Source: JALYGY01 sp963800975 (GTDB lineage: Bacteria; Actinomycetota; Rubrobacteria; Rubrobacterales; Rubrobacteraceae). Taken from it: a stretch of DNA of 64,000 nucleotides. The notes under the pieces are model-generated. The model worked only from the letters and a program-made list of their open reading frames with translations. It did no database searches and was not told where the DNA came from. Below are positions 52,343 through 60,919 of the stretch, piece after piece; within the stretch, counting starts at the first letter, position 1; every line of letters starts with the position of its first letter. Both the position numbers and the translations under genes were made by a program. Location of the stretch: positions 62,001 through 126,000 of the forward strand of contig CAWDDB010000012.1 in NCBI GenBank assembly GCA_963800975.1, in the 5' to 3' direction.

Positions 52343-53350
52343 CTAGTGGGCGTCACGGTCGGTCTCGGCCGGGTTCGCGGTGCTCTTCTCCCGAAGTTCT
52401 GCGTTCACGACTCCGTTGTCGATCAACCACCCAAGCGACTCCCGCACCGCCTCGAGCGAGGAGTATCGGGGCTGGTATCCGAGCAGCCGTCCTGCCTTGG
52501 CGATGCTGCAGTTGGGGCTGTGGGCGATGTGATCCCACGTCCCCGTTGCCTCCTCCTCGGACACCCTCGCGGACCACTCTTCCCAGGACGCGAAGCGGAG
52601 GCGGGCCGTATCCCCGAACCAGCCGGCCACCGCCTCGGCGTAACCCCGCAGGGTCAACGCGCCAGGAGAGACGACGTGGAAGCTCTCGCCCAGGGCGGCG
52701 CTCCGGTCGTCGAGCGCCCGACCGAAGGCCTGCGCCACGTCGTCGGCGTGGACGTGATGAACCGTCTCCATCCCGAGGTTGGGCAAAGCCAGCTCCTCTC
52801 CTCCGGCCAGCTTCTCGAAGACGAGCGGGTTGAAGTTCCCGGCCGGGTTCAGCGGCGCCCAGCCGGGGCCGACGATGTGCCCCGGGTGCAAGACCGTCGC
52901 GGGGAAGCCGTCGTTCCTGGCCTCGTCGAGCAGGTACGCTTCGGCGCGGGCCTTGTTGATACCGTACTCACCGAAGGGATGGCGCGGCAGGTCCTCGGTC
53001 GCGGGCACGCGGGTGCTGTGGCCGTGCACCCAGATGGTCCCGCAGTGCAGGAGGTGCTGGACGCGTCCCCGCAGCGCCTGGACTAGCTGACCGGCGCTCT
53101 CCGGCGTAAAGCAGATCATGTCGATCACGGCGTCGGGCTCCAGCGCTACGATTCGCTCGCCGAAAGATCCGCTTGCTTCCTCGGCCTCGCGGTCGAGCGT
53201 CACCTGCTCCACGGATCGCCACGCCGGGTGGTCCCCGTAAGGCCCGCTCCTGCCGCGGCTGATCGAGACGACCTCGTGCCCGGCCTCGACCAGCCGGGGT
53301 ACGAGGAAGGTGCCAACGTGACCGCTTCCCCCTATCACCACGACCCGCAT
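52343..53350 (-). CDS. NAD-dependent epimerase/dehydratase (extended SDR)
   Basis: A 335-residue extended SDR. MRVVVIGGSGHVGTFLVPRL is the GGxGxxG cofactor loop, and the catalytic pair is in FGEYGINKARAEAYL (YxxxK). VLHPGHIVGPGW, and HHVHADDVAQAFGRAL are common to nucleotide-sugar epimerases and related reductases. The catalytic Thr/Ser is in HLLHCGTIWVHG. The substrate is not evident. ATG at 53350. It follows the Rieske protein gene by 42 nt on the same strand. Confidence 0.82.
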   Translation of the reverse strand: MRVVVIGGSGHVGTFLVPRLVEAGHEVVSISRGRSGPYGDHPAWRSVEQVTLDREAEEASGSFGERIVALEPDAVIDMICFTPESAGQLVQALRGRVQHLLHCGTIWVHGHSTRVPATEDLPRHPFGEYGINKARAEAYLLDEARNDGFPATVLHPGHIVGPGWAPLNPAGNFNPLVFEKLAGGEELALPNLGMETVHHVHADDVAQAFGRALDDRSAALGESFHVVSPGALTLRGYAEAVAGWFGDTARLRFASWEEWSARVSEEEATGTWDHIAHSPNCSIAKAGRLLGYQPRYSSLEAVRESLGWLIDNGVVNAELREKSTANPAETDRDAH

Positions 53351-53392
53351 AATCTACTCCTTCTGGTGATCTCCAGGATCGGAGCCCTGAGG

Positions 53393-53767
53393 CTACAGCA
53401 TGACCTTGACTTTGTCCCCGTCCCTGACCACCTCGTAGGAGCGGAGGACGACGTTGGGGTGGGCGATGCACCTGCCGGTCGGCACGTGGTACTCGAGGCC
53501 GTGCCAGGGACAGGCCACGATCTCTCCGTCGTTTACCCACTCGAACTTCCAGTCGTTCTCGCCCCTCGCGACGAGGGTGCCTAGAGGCGGCTTGCCCTCG
53601 CACAGCGGCCCGGTCTGGTGCGGGCAGACGTTTGGCAGGCCGTAGAGCTTGCCGCCGATGTTGAATATCCCTATCTCTCGCCTTCCTACCCTTACGACGC
53701 TGTGGCTCCCCTCCGGGAAGTCCGAGACGTCGCCGACGACGTGTTCTCTCCTGTTGCGTTCGCTCAC
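53393..53767 (-). CDS. Rieske [2Fe-2S] protein
   Basis: A 124-residue single-domain ferredoxin. The ligands are in NVCPHQTGPLCEGKP (C-x-H) and VACPWHGLEYHVPTG (C-x2-H), with about 40 residues between them, longer than in most bacterial Rieske ferredoxins. It would carry electrons to an oxygenase or act with a hydrolytic enzyme; no oxygenase large subunit is nearby. GTG at 53767 has AAAGGTGA upstream. It lies between the SnoaL-like and epimerase genes in a probable operon. Confidence 0.85.
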   Translation of the reverse strand: MSERNRREHVVGDVSDFPEGSHSVVRVGRREIGIFNIGGKLYGLPNVCPHQTGPLCEGKPPLGTLVARGENDWKFEWVNDGEIVACPWHGLEYHVPTGRCIAHPNVVLRSYEVVRDGDKVKVML

Positions 53768-53808
53768 CGGTTCACCTTTCCTGCCGACGCCGAAAGCAGC
53801 GCCGCCGC

Positions 53809-54210
53809 TCACAATTTGCCAAGCGCCCTCCACAGCGCCTGGGTGTCCCCGACTACCCAAGCTTCCTCTATCATTCCGCCCTCCAGCCTGAAGATAGCCG
53901 CGCCGACGTACTCGACCCGCTTCCCGGTCGGCTCCACGTCCTGCAGCCTGCCTTCGTGGGTGCCGCTCCAGGTCATGCGCGTCACGATCCTGTCCCCGCA
54001 GCAGATCATCTCGTCTATCCGGTTGCGCCAGTCCGGGAAGGCGGCGCGCACATCCTCCACGTAGTCCTTGAAGGCATCCTTGCCTTCGAGCGTCGAGCCG
54101 AGCGAGCCGCGGAAGCGGATGCGCTCGGAGACGATCTCGTCCGCCACCGCCAGGTCCCACCGGTTCCACAGCTCCTGGTAGAAACGCTCGATCACCGCCT
54201 CGTTGGTCAT
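53809..54210 (-). CDS. SnoaL-like polyketide cyclase-family / NTF2-fold protein
   Basis: A 133-residue protein with the SnoaL/ester-cyclase pattern: EAVIERFYQELWNRWDLAVA, FKDYVEDVRAAFPDWRNRID, IVTRMTWSGTHEGRLQDVEP, and a closing IFRLEGGMIEEAWVVGD. Members bind or cyclise small ring compounds, or lack catalysis. ATG at 54210; a GTG two codons earlier is possible. It follows the amidohydrolase gene by 7 nt and is probably translated from the same message. Confidence 0.8.
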   Translation of the reverse strand: MTNEAVIERFYQELWNRWDLAVADEIVSERIRFRGSLGSTLEGKDAFKDYVEDVRAAFPDWRNRIDEMICCGDRIVTRMTWSGTHEGRLQDVEPTGKRVEYVGAAIFRLEGGMIEEAWVVGDTQALWRALGKL

Positions 54211-54217
54211 GCCCACC

Positions 54218-55354
54218 CTACAGGTTCAGGCGGTTGCCGCTCGCGTCGATCTTGAAGAGCTCCAGCGCGTTCTCGCCGAAGACCTTGCGCCTTACCTCGC
54301 TTGTGAACGGGATCTGGTGCACCTTGGAGGGATGGTCGAAATCGTGGTGCGGCCAGTCTGAGGCGAAGATGGTGTTGTCCTCGCCGTCGTAGAGGTTCAT
54401 CATCGTCACCAGGTCGCCCAGGTTCTCCGGCTCCTCCACGGGCTGGGTGGCGAAGTACATCTTCTTCAGGTACGTGCTCGGCTTGTCCTCCAGGAACGGG
54501 ACCTCGCGGCGGCGTTCGATGTACTCCTTGTCCATCTTGTGCATCAGGAACGGCACCCACGATATGCCAGCCTCGGTGACCGCGACGCGCAGCTCGGGGT
54601 AGCGAACCGGAACCCCGGTCGTGATCATGTGCACCAGGTTGGCCATCATCGAGAAGGTGTGGCTGCAGATGTGCCGCCCGAACTCCGTCTCGAACCCCTG
54701 CGTGTTGAATGGGAAAACCGGGTGAATCACGGTGACGCTGTGCAGCAGGACCGGGAGGTCGGCCTCCTGGGCGGCCTCGTAGATCGGGTCGTACTGCCTG
54801 TGGCCCCAGAGCCGCTCTAGCCCGGCGCACGGCAGGAACACCCCGACCATGCCAGGCTCTTTTGCGTACTTGCGGATCTCGCGCGCCGCGTCCTCGGGGT
54901 CCTGCGGGCACGCGAGGATGCACCCGAGGAGCCCTTTGTCCGGGCGGCACCACTTGTCCAGGAGCCACGCGTTGTAGGCGCGGCCGAGGGCCGCCGCGTA
55001 GTCTATCTGCGCGATGACCGGCAGCTTGAGGAAGTGATCGGGAAAGAGGACCCCGATGTCGACGTGGATCTCGTCGAGCTCCTTGCGCATCTGCTCGGCG
55101 TCGTGCACCATCCGGGTTCCTTCCTGTCCGGAAGGGAACTTCGCCTCGTAGACCGTCGTCCCGGGCGAGAAGCCCGGTATGTCCAGGTAGAACTCCTGCA
55201 CGTCCTGGATGTTCTCCAGCGCCACCTTCCACGGCATCTCGCAGTAGGGGATCAACTCTTTAGGCGACTCGTGGACGTGGACGTCGACGTCGACGACGAG
55301 GATATCCTCCAGCCTCTCTTTGCGCTCCCGCCGCCTCTCTACGGTCTCCGACAC
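54218..55354 (-). CDS. Amidohydrolase-2 family enzyme (ACMSD-like)
   Basis: A 378-residue TIM-barrel metal enzyme. The N-terminal motif is VVDVDVHVHESPKEL, and later ligands are in LPVLLHSVTV (His) and FASDWPHHDFDHPSK (Asp, His). HICSHTFSMMANLVHMI is the family helix. Enzymes of this group decarboxylate or hydrolyse aromatic or unsaturated acids. The neighbours (Rieske protein, SnoaL-like protein, MFS carrier) suggest breakdown of a ring compound. ATG at 55354. It is downstream of the MFS gene, with 26 nt between them. Confidence 0.85.
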   Translation of the reverse strand: MSETVERRRERKERLEDILVVDVDVHVHESPKELIPYCEMPWKVALENIQDVQEFYLDIPGFSPGTTVYEAKFPSGQEGTRMVHDAEQMRKELDEIHVDIGVLFPDHFLKLPVIAQIDYAAALGRAYNAWLLDKWCRPDKGLLGCILACPQDPEDAAREIRKYAKEPGMVGVFLPCAGLERLWGHRQYDPIYEAAQEADLPVLLHSVTVIHPVFPFNTQGFETEFGRHICSHTFSMMANLVHMITTGVPVRYPELRVAVTEAGISWVPFLMHKMDKEYIERRREVPFLEDKPSTYLKKMYFATQPVEEPENLGDLVTMMNLYDGEDNTIFASDWPHHDFDHPSKVHQIPFTSEVRRKVFGENALELFKIDASGNRLNL

Positions 55355-55380
55355 GCGCTCTCCTCTCTTTGTTCTTTAAC

Positions 55381-56727
55381 TTACGCCGGGCTCGCCGGTC
55401 CAACGGTCTCCTTCTCCATGACCTCTTCCTCGGACATCTCCCTTCTGTACGTCTCCGGTCCGAGGGCTACGGCCACGATGGTGATCGTTGCCAGGACCAT
55501 CATGTAGACGGCTATCGGCCAGTAGGTTCCCGTGCGCGAGAGCAGGAACGTCGCCACAAAGGGCGCGATGCCGCCCGCGAACGGGGCGGAGATCTCGCGC
55601 GCCAGCGCGATTCCCGAGTAGCGCACCCTCGTGTCGAAGAGCTCCGAGAAATAGGCGGCCTGCGGCGAGAACATCGCGTACACCCCGAGCGAGTTGGCCA
55701 GTATGATCGCCAGCCAGATGAGGGCAGGCACCTCCGTGTTGAGCAGCCAGAAGAACGGGAACGCGAAAAGGAGCAAGAACACCGAGCCCGCGAGGTAAAC
55801 CGGCCGTCTCCCCACGCGGTCCGAGAGCCCCCCGAAGAAGGGGATGGTAAACAGCCCGATGGCCGAGGAGATCAGGACGCCCGTCAGGGCGACGCTGCCC
55901 GACATCCCGAGCTGCGTCGCCACGTAGGTGAGCGCGAAGGTCTGGATGATGTAGGAGTTGCCGTTCTCGGAGAACCGCGCCCCGATGGCGACGAGCAGGT
56001 TCCGTGGCTGCGAGCGCACGACCTCCACGACGGGCCACCGCACCTCGGTGTCCGTCTCCTTTACCTGCGAGAACACCGGCGTCTCCATGACGCGCAGCCT
56101 GATGTACAGCCCGACCACCACGATGACGATGCTTAGCAGGAAGGGCACCCGCCAGCCCCACGCGAGGAACTGCTCCTCGGGGAGCGAAGAGAATAGCGCG
56201 AAGACGCCGGACGAGAGCAAAAGCCCGATGGCTACCCCCGTACAGGGAAGGCTCGCGTAGAGCCCCCTGCGGCCCTGCGGCGAGTACTCGGCCGCCATGA
56301 CGACGGCGCCCCCGAACTCCGCGCCGGCGCCGAGTCCTTGCAGAATGCGGAGAAAGAGGAGCAGGGCAGGCGCCAGGTAGCCGACCTGCTCGAAGGTCGG
56401 CAGAAATCCCATCAGCGTCGTCGCCACCCCCATGAGCATGAGCGTGATGACGAGCATGGCCTTGCGCCCGATCTTGTCTCCGTAGTTGCCGAAGACTATG
56501 CCTCCAAGCGGCCTGGCGAAGAAGCCGAGCGCGTAGGTGCCAAACGCGGCCAGGGTGCCCGTGAGCGGCGCGAACTCCGGGAAGAAGAGGGCCGGGAAGA
56601 CGAGCGCCGCCGCCGCCCCGTAGATGAAGAAGTCGTACCACTCGATAACGGTCCCGACGACGCTCGCCAACGTCGCCTCCCTGACGGACGTCCTCCGTCC
56701 TTCGTGCTCCCCACCTAGACGTTCCAT
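55381..56727 (-). CDS. MFS transporter, metabolite:H+ symporter group
   Basis: A 448-residue carrier with 12 helices. TVIEWYDFFIYGAAAALVFP starts helix 1. FGNYGDKIGRKAMLVITLML is the loop 2-3 motif of the family, and FGGLSDRVGRRPVYL its repeat in the second half. LRILQGLGAGAEFGGAVVMA then AEYSPQGRRG is the long-known shikimate/proline/citrate-symporter signature. It should import an organic acid with protons. ATG at 56727 opens the frame. The FadR-type gene lies upstream and amidohydrolase downstream, all on the same strand. Confidence 0.9.
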   Translation of the reverse strand: MERLGGEHEGRRTSVREATLASVVGTVIEWYDFFIYGAAAALVFPALFFPEFAPLTGTLAAFGTYALGFFARPLGGIVFGNYGDKIGRKAMLVITLMLMGVATTLMGFLPTFEQVGYLAPALLLFLRILQGLGAGAEFGGAVVMAAEYSPQGRRGLYASLPCTGVAIGLLLSSGVFALFSSLPEEQFLAWGWRVPFLLSIVIVVVGLYIRLRVMETPVFSQVKETDTEVRWPVVEVVRSQPRNLLVAIGARFSENGNSYIIQTFALTYVATQLGMSGSVALTGVLISSAIGLFTIPFFGGLSDRVGRRPVYLAGSVFLLLFAFPFFWLLNTEVPALIWLAIILANSLGVYAMFSPQAAYFSELFDTRVRYSGIALAREISAPFAGGIAPFVATFLLSRTGTYWPIAVYMMVLATITIVAVALGPETYRREMSEEEVMEKETVGPASPA

Positions 56728-56801
56728 GGCCCCCCCTTTGCCCTTACGGACCGTATGGCTTGCGCGCGGGCCCAGGTGCCCGCCCGTACCTTATCCTCGA
56801 T

Positions 56802-57512
56802 TCAGGCCGACGAAGTTCCCTCGATGGTCCGGTCCACGTGGTCGGCCATCAGGCGCCTGGCCAGTTCCCCGTCGCCCCTCTCCAGGGCGTCAAAGATCTC
56901 CAGGTGCTCGGCGTGGAACCGGCGCCAGTCGCCTGGCGAGATGCGGCACTCGGTCCACGCCTCGATCCAGAGCTGGTGCACCGACCGCTGCATCTCCGCC
57001 AGGAGCGGATTACCCGCCTCCCGCGCGAGCGCGGCCTCGAAACGCAGGTCCATGCTCCCCGGCTCGCCGGTCTCGCTCAGATCCGCCTCGGCCCGCTCCA
57101 GCACCACCCGCACCGCCGAGAGGTCGGCCTCCTCGCGCTTCGCCACGAGCTCCACCACCTTGTCCTCGACCGCGGCGCGGACCCCGATCAGGTGCCCCAG
57201 GAACGCGCGGTCCACCGGCAGGACCGCCTTCATCTGGTTTGCGAACGCGTTGCCGTTAGGATGCACCAGGAACGAGCCGGCGTTGGGCCGGATCTCGATC
57301 TTGCCCATGCTCTCGAGCGCCCGCAACGCCTCCCGCACCGACACCCGACTCACCCCGAGCCTCTCCACCAGCTCCCGCTCCGGCGGCAGCCTCTCCCCAG
57401 GCTCCATCCCCGACCCGGAGATAAGCGCGTTCAACTGCGCCAACACCGACTCGTAGACGTCCACCCGCTTGATCGGAACGATCTCGAACGGCTCGCGTAC
57501 CCGATCCCCCAA
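56802..57512 (-). CDS. GntR-family regulator, FadR (FCD) subfamily
   Basis: A 236-residue regulator. The winged helix is LPPERELVERLGVSRVSVRE with LESMGKIEIRPNAGSFLV. The C-terminal FCD domain has LRFEAALAREAGNPLLAEMQ and AEHLEIFDALERGDGELARR, then LMADHVDRT, with histidines at two of the usual metal-site places. The third (N-terminal D/H pair) is less clear. A perfect TGGTCTAACCA site lies 30 nt upstream, so it probably represses itself and the MFS operon. TTG at 57512 is the best available start. Confidence 0.86.
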   Translation of the reverse strand: MGDRVREPFEIVPIKRVDVYESVLAQLNALISGSGMEPGERLPPERELVERLGVSRVSVREALRALESMGKIEIRPNAGSFLVHPNGNAFANQMKAVLPVDRAFLGHLIGVRAAVEDKVVELVAKREEADLSAVRVVLERAEADLSETGEPGSMDLRFEAALAREAGNPLLAEMQRSVHQLWIEAWTECRISPGDWRRFHAEHLEIFDALERGDGELARRLMADHVDRTIEGTSSA

Positions 57513-57541
57513 GACTCACCAACTTTTTGGTATGTGGACTG

Positions 57542-57552
57542 TGGTCTAACCA
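57542..57552. promoter_or_regulatory. FadR-type operator TGGTCTAACCA
   Basis: TGGT-CTA-ACCA is a perfect inverted repeat with 3-bp centre, matching the known FadR-family operator form (TGGTnnnACCA). A second partial half-site, TTTGGTATG, lies 10 bp to its left. It is between the regulator start and the upstream SDR gene. Confidence 0.65.
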
Positions 57553-57610
57553 AAATATACTGTTGGGATCTTTGCGTCAAGCGCAGGAGGGTGGGCTATA
57601 CGGGGCTTTG

Positions 57611-58363
57611 CTAGTACGTCGCGCGACCGCCGCTAACGTCGTAGCATTGGCCGGTGACGAAGCTGGCGTCGTCGGAGGCGAGGAAGTGGACGACGGCGGC
57701 CACCTCTTCGGGGCGGCCCATGCGGCCCATCGGGATCTTTTCCGTCATGTAATCGATGGCCTCCTGATGGAGTTGTTCCAGCAGCGGCGTCTCGATAACG
57801 GCCGGCGCCACGCAGTTCACCCTGACGCCGTCGTGGGTCGTCTCCTTCGCGAGTGCTTTGGTCAGGCAGATCACGCCGGCCTTGGAGACCGAGTAGGGGA
57901 TCATGTTCGGGTTGCCCTCTTTGCCCGAGATGGAGGCCACGTTGACTATTGCGCCGCGGCCGCGCTCGCGCATGTGGGGAATCGCTGCCCGGCAGCAGTA
58001 GAAGGTGGCGGTGAGATTGAGGCGCAGGACCTTATCCCAGTCCTCGTCGGAGATCCCCGAGAGCGGCGAGTCGCGGCCCGTGATGCCCGCGTTGTTGACC
58101 AGGATGTCGAGCCGGTCGAAGGAGGCGAGGGTACGCTCGACCATCGCGTCGACCTCGCCCGGGATCGTGACGTCCACGACCGCCTCCTCGGCTTCACCGC
58201 CAGCCTCTCGCAGCTTTTCGACGGCCGCAGCGGTGGCCTTGGCGTCCACGTCGGCGATCACCACGCTCGCTCCAGCTTGCGACAGGCGCTCGGCGATAGC
58301 GAACCCTATGCCGCGTGCCGCCCCGGTGACGATAGCAGCCCTCTCCGGCAGTTCCAGGAACAT
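57611..58363 (-). CDS. Short-chain dehydrogenase/reductase
   Basis: A 250-residue classical SDR. AIVTGAARGIGFAIAERL is the cofactor loop, followed by VVIADVDAKAT whose Asp favours NAD. Then LVNNAGITGRD, IVNVASISGKEG (catalytic Ser) and IPYSVSKAGVICLT (YxxxK). It ends with SFVTGQCYDVSGG. ATG at 58363 has GAGGAGCC upstream and lies 18 nt after the stop of the next SDR, so both form one operon. It may oxidise a sugar or hydroxy acid. Confidence 0.88.
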   Translation of the reverse strand: MFLELPERAAIVTGAARGIGFAIAERLSQAGASVVIADVDAKATAAAVEKLREAGGEAEEAVVDVTIPGEVDAMVERTLASFDRLDILVNNAGITGRDSPLSGISDEDWDKVLRLNLTATFYCCRAAIPHMRERGRGAIVNVASISGKEGNPNMIPYSVSKAGVICLTKALAKETTHDGVRVNCVAPAVIETPLLEQLHQEAIDYMTEKIPMGRMGRPEEVAAVVHFLASDDASFVTGQCYDVSGGRATY

Positions 58364-58380
58364 GGTCCGGCTCCTCTCGT

Positions 58381-59136
58381 TCAGTGCATCGCCCATCCGC
58401 CGTCGATCATGACGGTCTGGCCTGTGATGAAGGAGGCGGCGTCGGAGGCGAGGAAGGCGGCCAGGTTGCCGACGTCCTCTGGGGTGCCGCGGCGCTTGAG
58501 GGATTGCTGCTCCAGGATGCGGCGGTTCAGGGCCTCCTGGTCGGGGTGCACCCGTTCGGCGTCGGTCGGGAAGGCGCCGGGGGAGATGGCGTTCACTGTA
58601 ACGCCGTCGGGCCCGACCTCGCGGGCGAGCGTGCGGGTGAAGCCGATTATGGCGCCCTTGGAAGAGACGTAGTCCAGAAAGCCGGACCACCCGATAAAGA
58701 AGGTTATGGAGGCGACGTTGATGATGCGGCCGTGCCCGCGCTCCCTCATGCTCGGGAAGGCGGCCCTGGCGCACAGGAAGTAGCCTTTGAGGTTCACGGC
58801 CATCACTCGGTCCCACTCGTCTTCCTCGATCTCGGTCCACGGACGTAGCGGGTAGATGGCCGCGTTGTTGACGAGTACGTCGATGCCGCCGAGCTCGGAG
58901 ACCACCCGCTCCGCCATGGCGTCGACAGAGGACTTGTCCGAGACGTCCGCCTCCAGCGCGACGCAGCGGCCTCCGTCCGACGAGGCCAGTTCGGCCACCC
59001 GCTCCGCCTTCTCTAGCGACTGGTCAACCGCGGCCACGTCGGCGCCCGAGGCGGCGAGCGTCGCGCAGATGCCTTCTGCCAGGCCGCCGCCCCCGCCCGT
59101 GACGACCGCTACCCGACCTTCGAGAGGTCCTTCCAT
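58381..59136 (-). CDS. Short-chain dehydrogenase/reductase with unusual glycine loop
   Basis: A 251-residue SDR. The cofactor loop is VAVVTGGGGGLAEGICATLA, with five glycines and an Ala-Glu where classical enzymes have GxG; AVDQSLEKAE follows with an acidic NAD-type residue. LVNNAAIYPLRPW replaces NNAG with NNAA. IINVASITFFIGW and LDYVSSKGAIIGFT hold the catalytic Ser and YxxxK. Despite these changes the core is intact. ATG at 59136. It is the first gene of the minus-strand SDR pair and is divergent from the second MFS gene. Confidence 0.85.
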   Translation of the reverse strand: MEGPLEGRVAVVTGGGGGLAEGICATLAASGADVAAVDQSLEKAERVAELASSDGGRCVALEADVSDKSSVDAMAERVVSELGGIDVLVNNAAIYPLRPWTEIEEDEWDRVMAVNLKGYFLCARAAFPSMRERGHGRIINVASITFFIGWSGFLDYVSSKGAIIGFTRTLAREVGPDGVTVNAISPGAFPTDAERVHPDQEALNRRILEQQSLKRRGTPEDVGNLAAFLASDAASFITGQTVMIDGGWAMH

Positions 59137-59395
59137 CCGAACAAACCTCCTGAACCCCGATCCACGGCGAACGGCGCGCCACCTGTTGCGGAAAACCTCG
59201 ACGTTGTGGCCGCGCCCTTTCCCCTGCCTTCACGCCTTTCGCCGATGATACATAAGCCGCAGACCCGCAACAACAAACCACGCCACCCTTGCCGGACGGG
59301 ACCCGATCTTCTATGGTGCATCATCAAGGGAAGAAGTAGCGGTTGAGATCAGCAGCGTCCGGGGAGATCGCAGGTAGGCGAGGAGAGGGGGACGG

Positions 59396-60754
59396 ATGAC
59401 CGAGGATAGCGGTAATGGCATGGGCGGCCCTACCCTTGCCGATACGGATTCTGAGGCCACATCCGGGCTACGGCGGGTCGTGGTCGGCGCGCTGGTCGGC
59501 ACGGCGCTGGAGTGGTACGACTTCTTCATCTACGGGACGGCCGCCGCGCTCGTGTTCGGCCAGCTGTTCTTCCCTGGCTTCTCGGGGGCTGCGGGGACCA
59601 TGGCCGCCTTCGCGACCTTCGGCGTGGCCTTCCTGGTTCGTCCCCTCGGCGGGTTCATCTTCGGCCGGATGGGAGACACGATCGGCCGGAGGGAGACCCT
59701 GATCATCACGACGCTTCTGATGGGCCTTTCGACCGGGTTTATCGGGCTGTTGCCTTCCTACGAGGCCATAGGCATCTGGGCGCCCATACTGCTTGTGTTG
59801 CTCCGCGTCTTCCAGGGTCTGGGCGCAGGGGCCGAGTTCGGCGGGGCCTCCACGCTGCTCGCCGAGTACGCCCCTGCCGGGCGACGCGGCTTCTACTGCT
59901 CTTTCTCCCAGATGGGGGTGCAGGTCGGGCTGGTATGCGGGACGCTAGCCTTTCTCGTGGTCGGGTTGCTCCCCGACGAGCAGCTGCTGGGGTGGGGCTG
60001 GCGCGTGCCTTTCCTGGTCGGCTTCGCCCTCATCGCTGTGGCGCTCTACGTGCGGCTGCAGATCGAGGAGTCGCCGGTCTTTCGGCAACTCGAGAGCTCG
60101 CAAGAGGTCGTGCGCATGCCCATAAGGGACACGCTCAGGCGGTACCCGCGCAACTTCCTGATCGGCATCGGCGCGCACATCTGCGACACGGCCCTCGCCT
60201 ACTTCTACGCGACGTACACGGTCGCTTACGTCACCGAGCAGCTCGGGTTGTCCCGCAGCACGGCGCTCACGGGCGTGATCATCTACGGGATCGTCGTGAT
60301 CTTGCTGCAGCCCGTCTACGGCGCGCTCTCGGACCGCATCGGCCGCCGCCCCGTCAACATCTTCAGCGTCGTGTTTACGGCCGCCTTCGCCTTCCCCTAC
60401 TTCTGGCTGCTCAACACGGAGGTGCCTGCCCTCATCTGGCTAGCCCTGGTGCTGGCTACCGCGTTCGGTTGGGCGCCGATGATCGCGGTGCAGGGAGCCT
60501 TCTACGCGGAGCTCTTCGGCGCCCGCGTCCGCTACACGGGGTTCGCCGCCTCGCGCGAGTTGGGCGCCGCCCTTGCCGGCTTTACGCCCCTGATCTTCGC
60601 CGCCCTGATCGGGGCCACGGGCGGGGCGTCGTGGCTGGCCGCCGTTTTCATGATCGTGCTCGCGTGTATCTCTTTCGTGGCCTTCTACTTTTCGGCCGAG
60701 ACCAAGGACCTCGACATCGCCGAGATCGACCCCGTCTACGAGCGGAGCGCGTGA
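59396..60754 (+). CDS. MFS transporter, metabolite:H+ symporter group
   Basis: A 452-residue, 12-helix carrier. GTALEWYDFFIYGTAAALVF is helix 1, FGRMGDTIGRRETLIITTLL the loop 2-3 motif, LRVFQGLGAGAEFGGASTLL then AEYAPAGRRG the family signature, and YGALSDRIGRRPVNIF the second-half repeat. It is clearly paralogous to the carrier at 55381 and to the frameshifted one at 18960. ATG at 59396 has GGAGAGGGGG upstream. It is divergent from the SDR pair, suggesting that its substrate is used by them. Confidence 0.9.
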   Translation: MTEDSGNGMGGPTLADTDSEATSGLRRVVVGALVGTALEWYDFFIYGTAAALVFGQLFFPGFSGAAGTMAAFATFGVAFLVRPLGGFIFGRMGDTIGRRETLIITTLLMGLSTGFIGLLPSYEAIGIWAPILLVLLRVFQGLGAGAEFGGASTLLAEYAPAGRRGFYCSFSQMGVQVGLVCGTLAFLVVGLLPDEQLLGWGWRVPFLVGFALIAVALYVRLQIEESPVFRQLESSQEVVRMPIRDTLRRYPRNFLIGIGAHICDTALAYFYATYTVAYVTEQLGLSRSTALTGVIIYGIVVILLQPVYGALSDRIGRRPVNIFSVVFTAAFAFPYFWLLNTEVPALIWLALVLATAFGWAPMIAVQGAFYAELFGARVRYTGFAASRELGAALAGFTPLIFAALIGATGGASWLAAVFMIVLACISFVAFYFSAETKDLDIAEIDPVYERSA

Positions 60755-60868
60755 GCGCGCCTTGCGCGGCCGGCGAAGGCGTCCTGCCGGCCCGTTGGCG
60801 TTGCGGATAAGCGACCTGTAACATGTCGGTCCTGGGGGGTGGGCAGGAAATCTTCGGGAGGTAGGGCC

Positions 60869-60919
60869 ATGTACGTCCAGGAGCAGGTCGCGAACGGTCA
60901 CCGGCACGGGCGAGCGTGA
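60869..60919 (+). CDS. 16-residue leader peptide coupled to the binding-protein gene
   Basis: ATG at 60869 follows GGGAGGTAGGG, one of the best ribosome-binding sites of the region. It encodes MYVQEQVANGHRHGRA and stops at TGA, which overlaps the GTG of the next gene (GTGA). The size and overlap suggest a leader for translational coupling. Confidence 0.45.
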   Translation: MYVQEQVANGHRHGRA

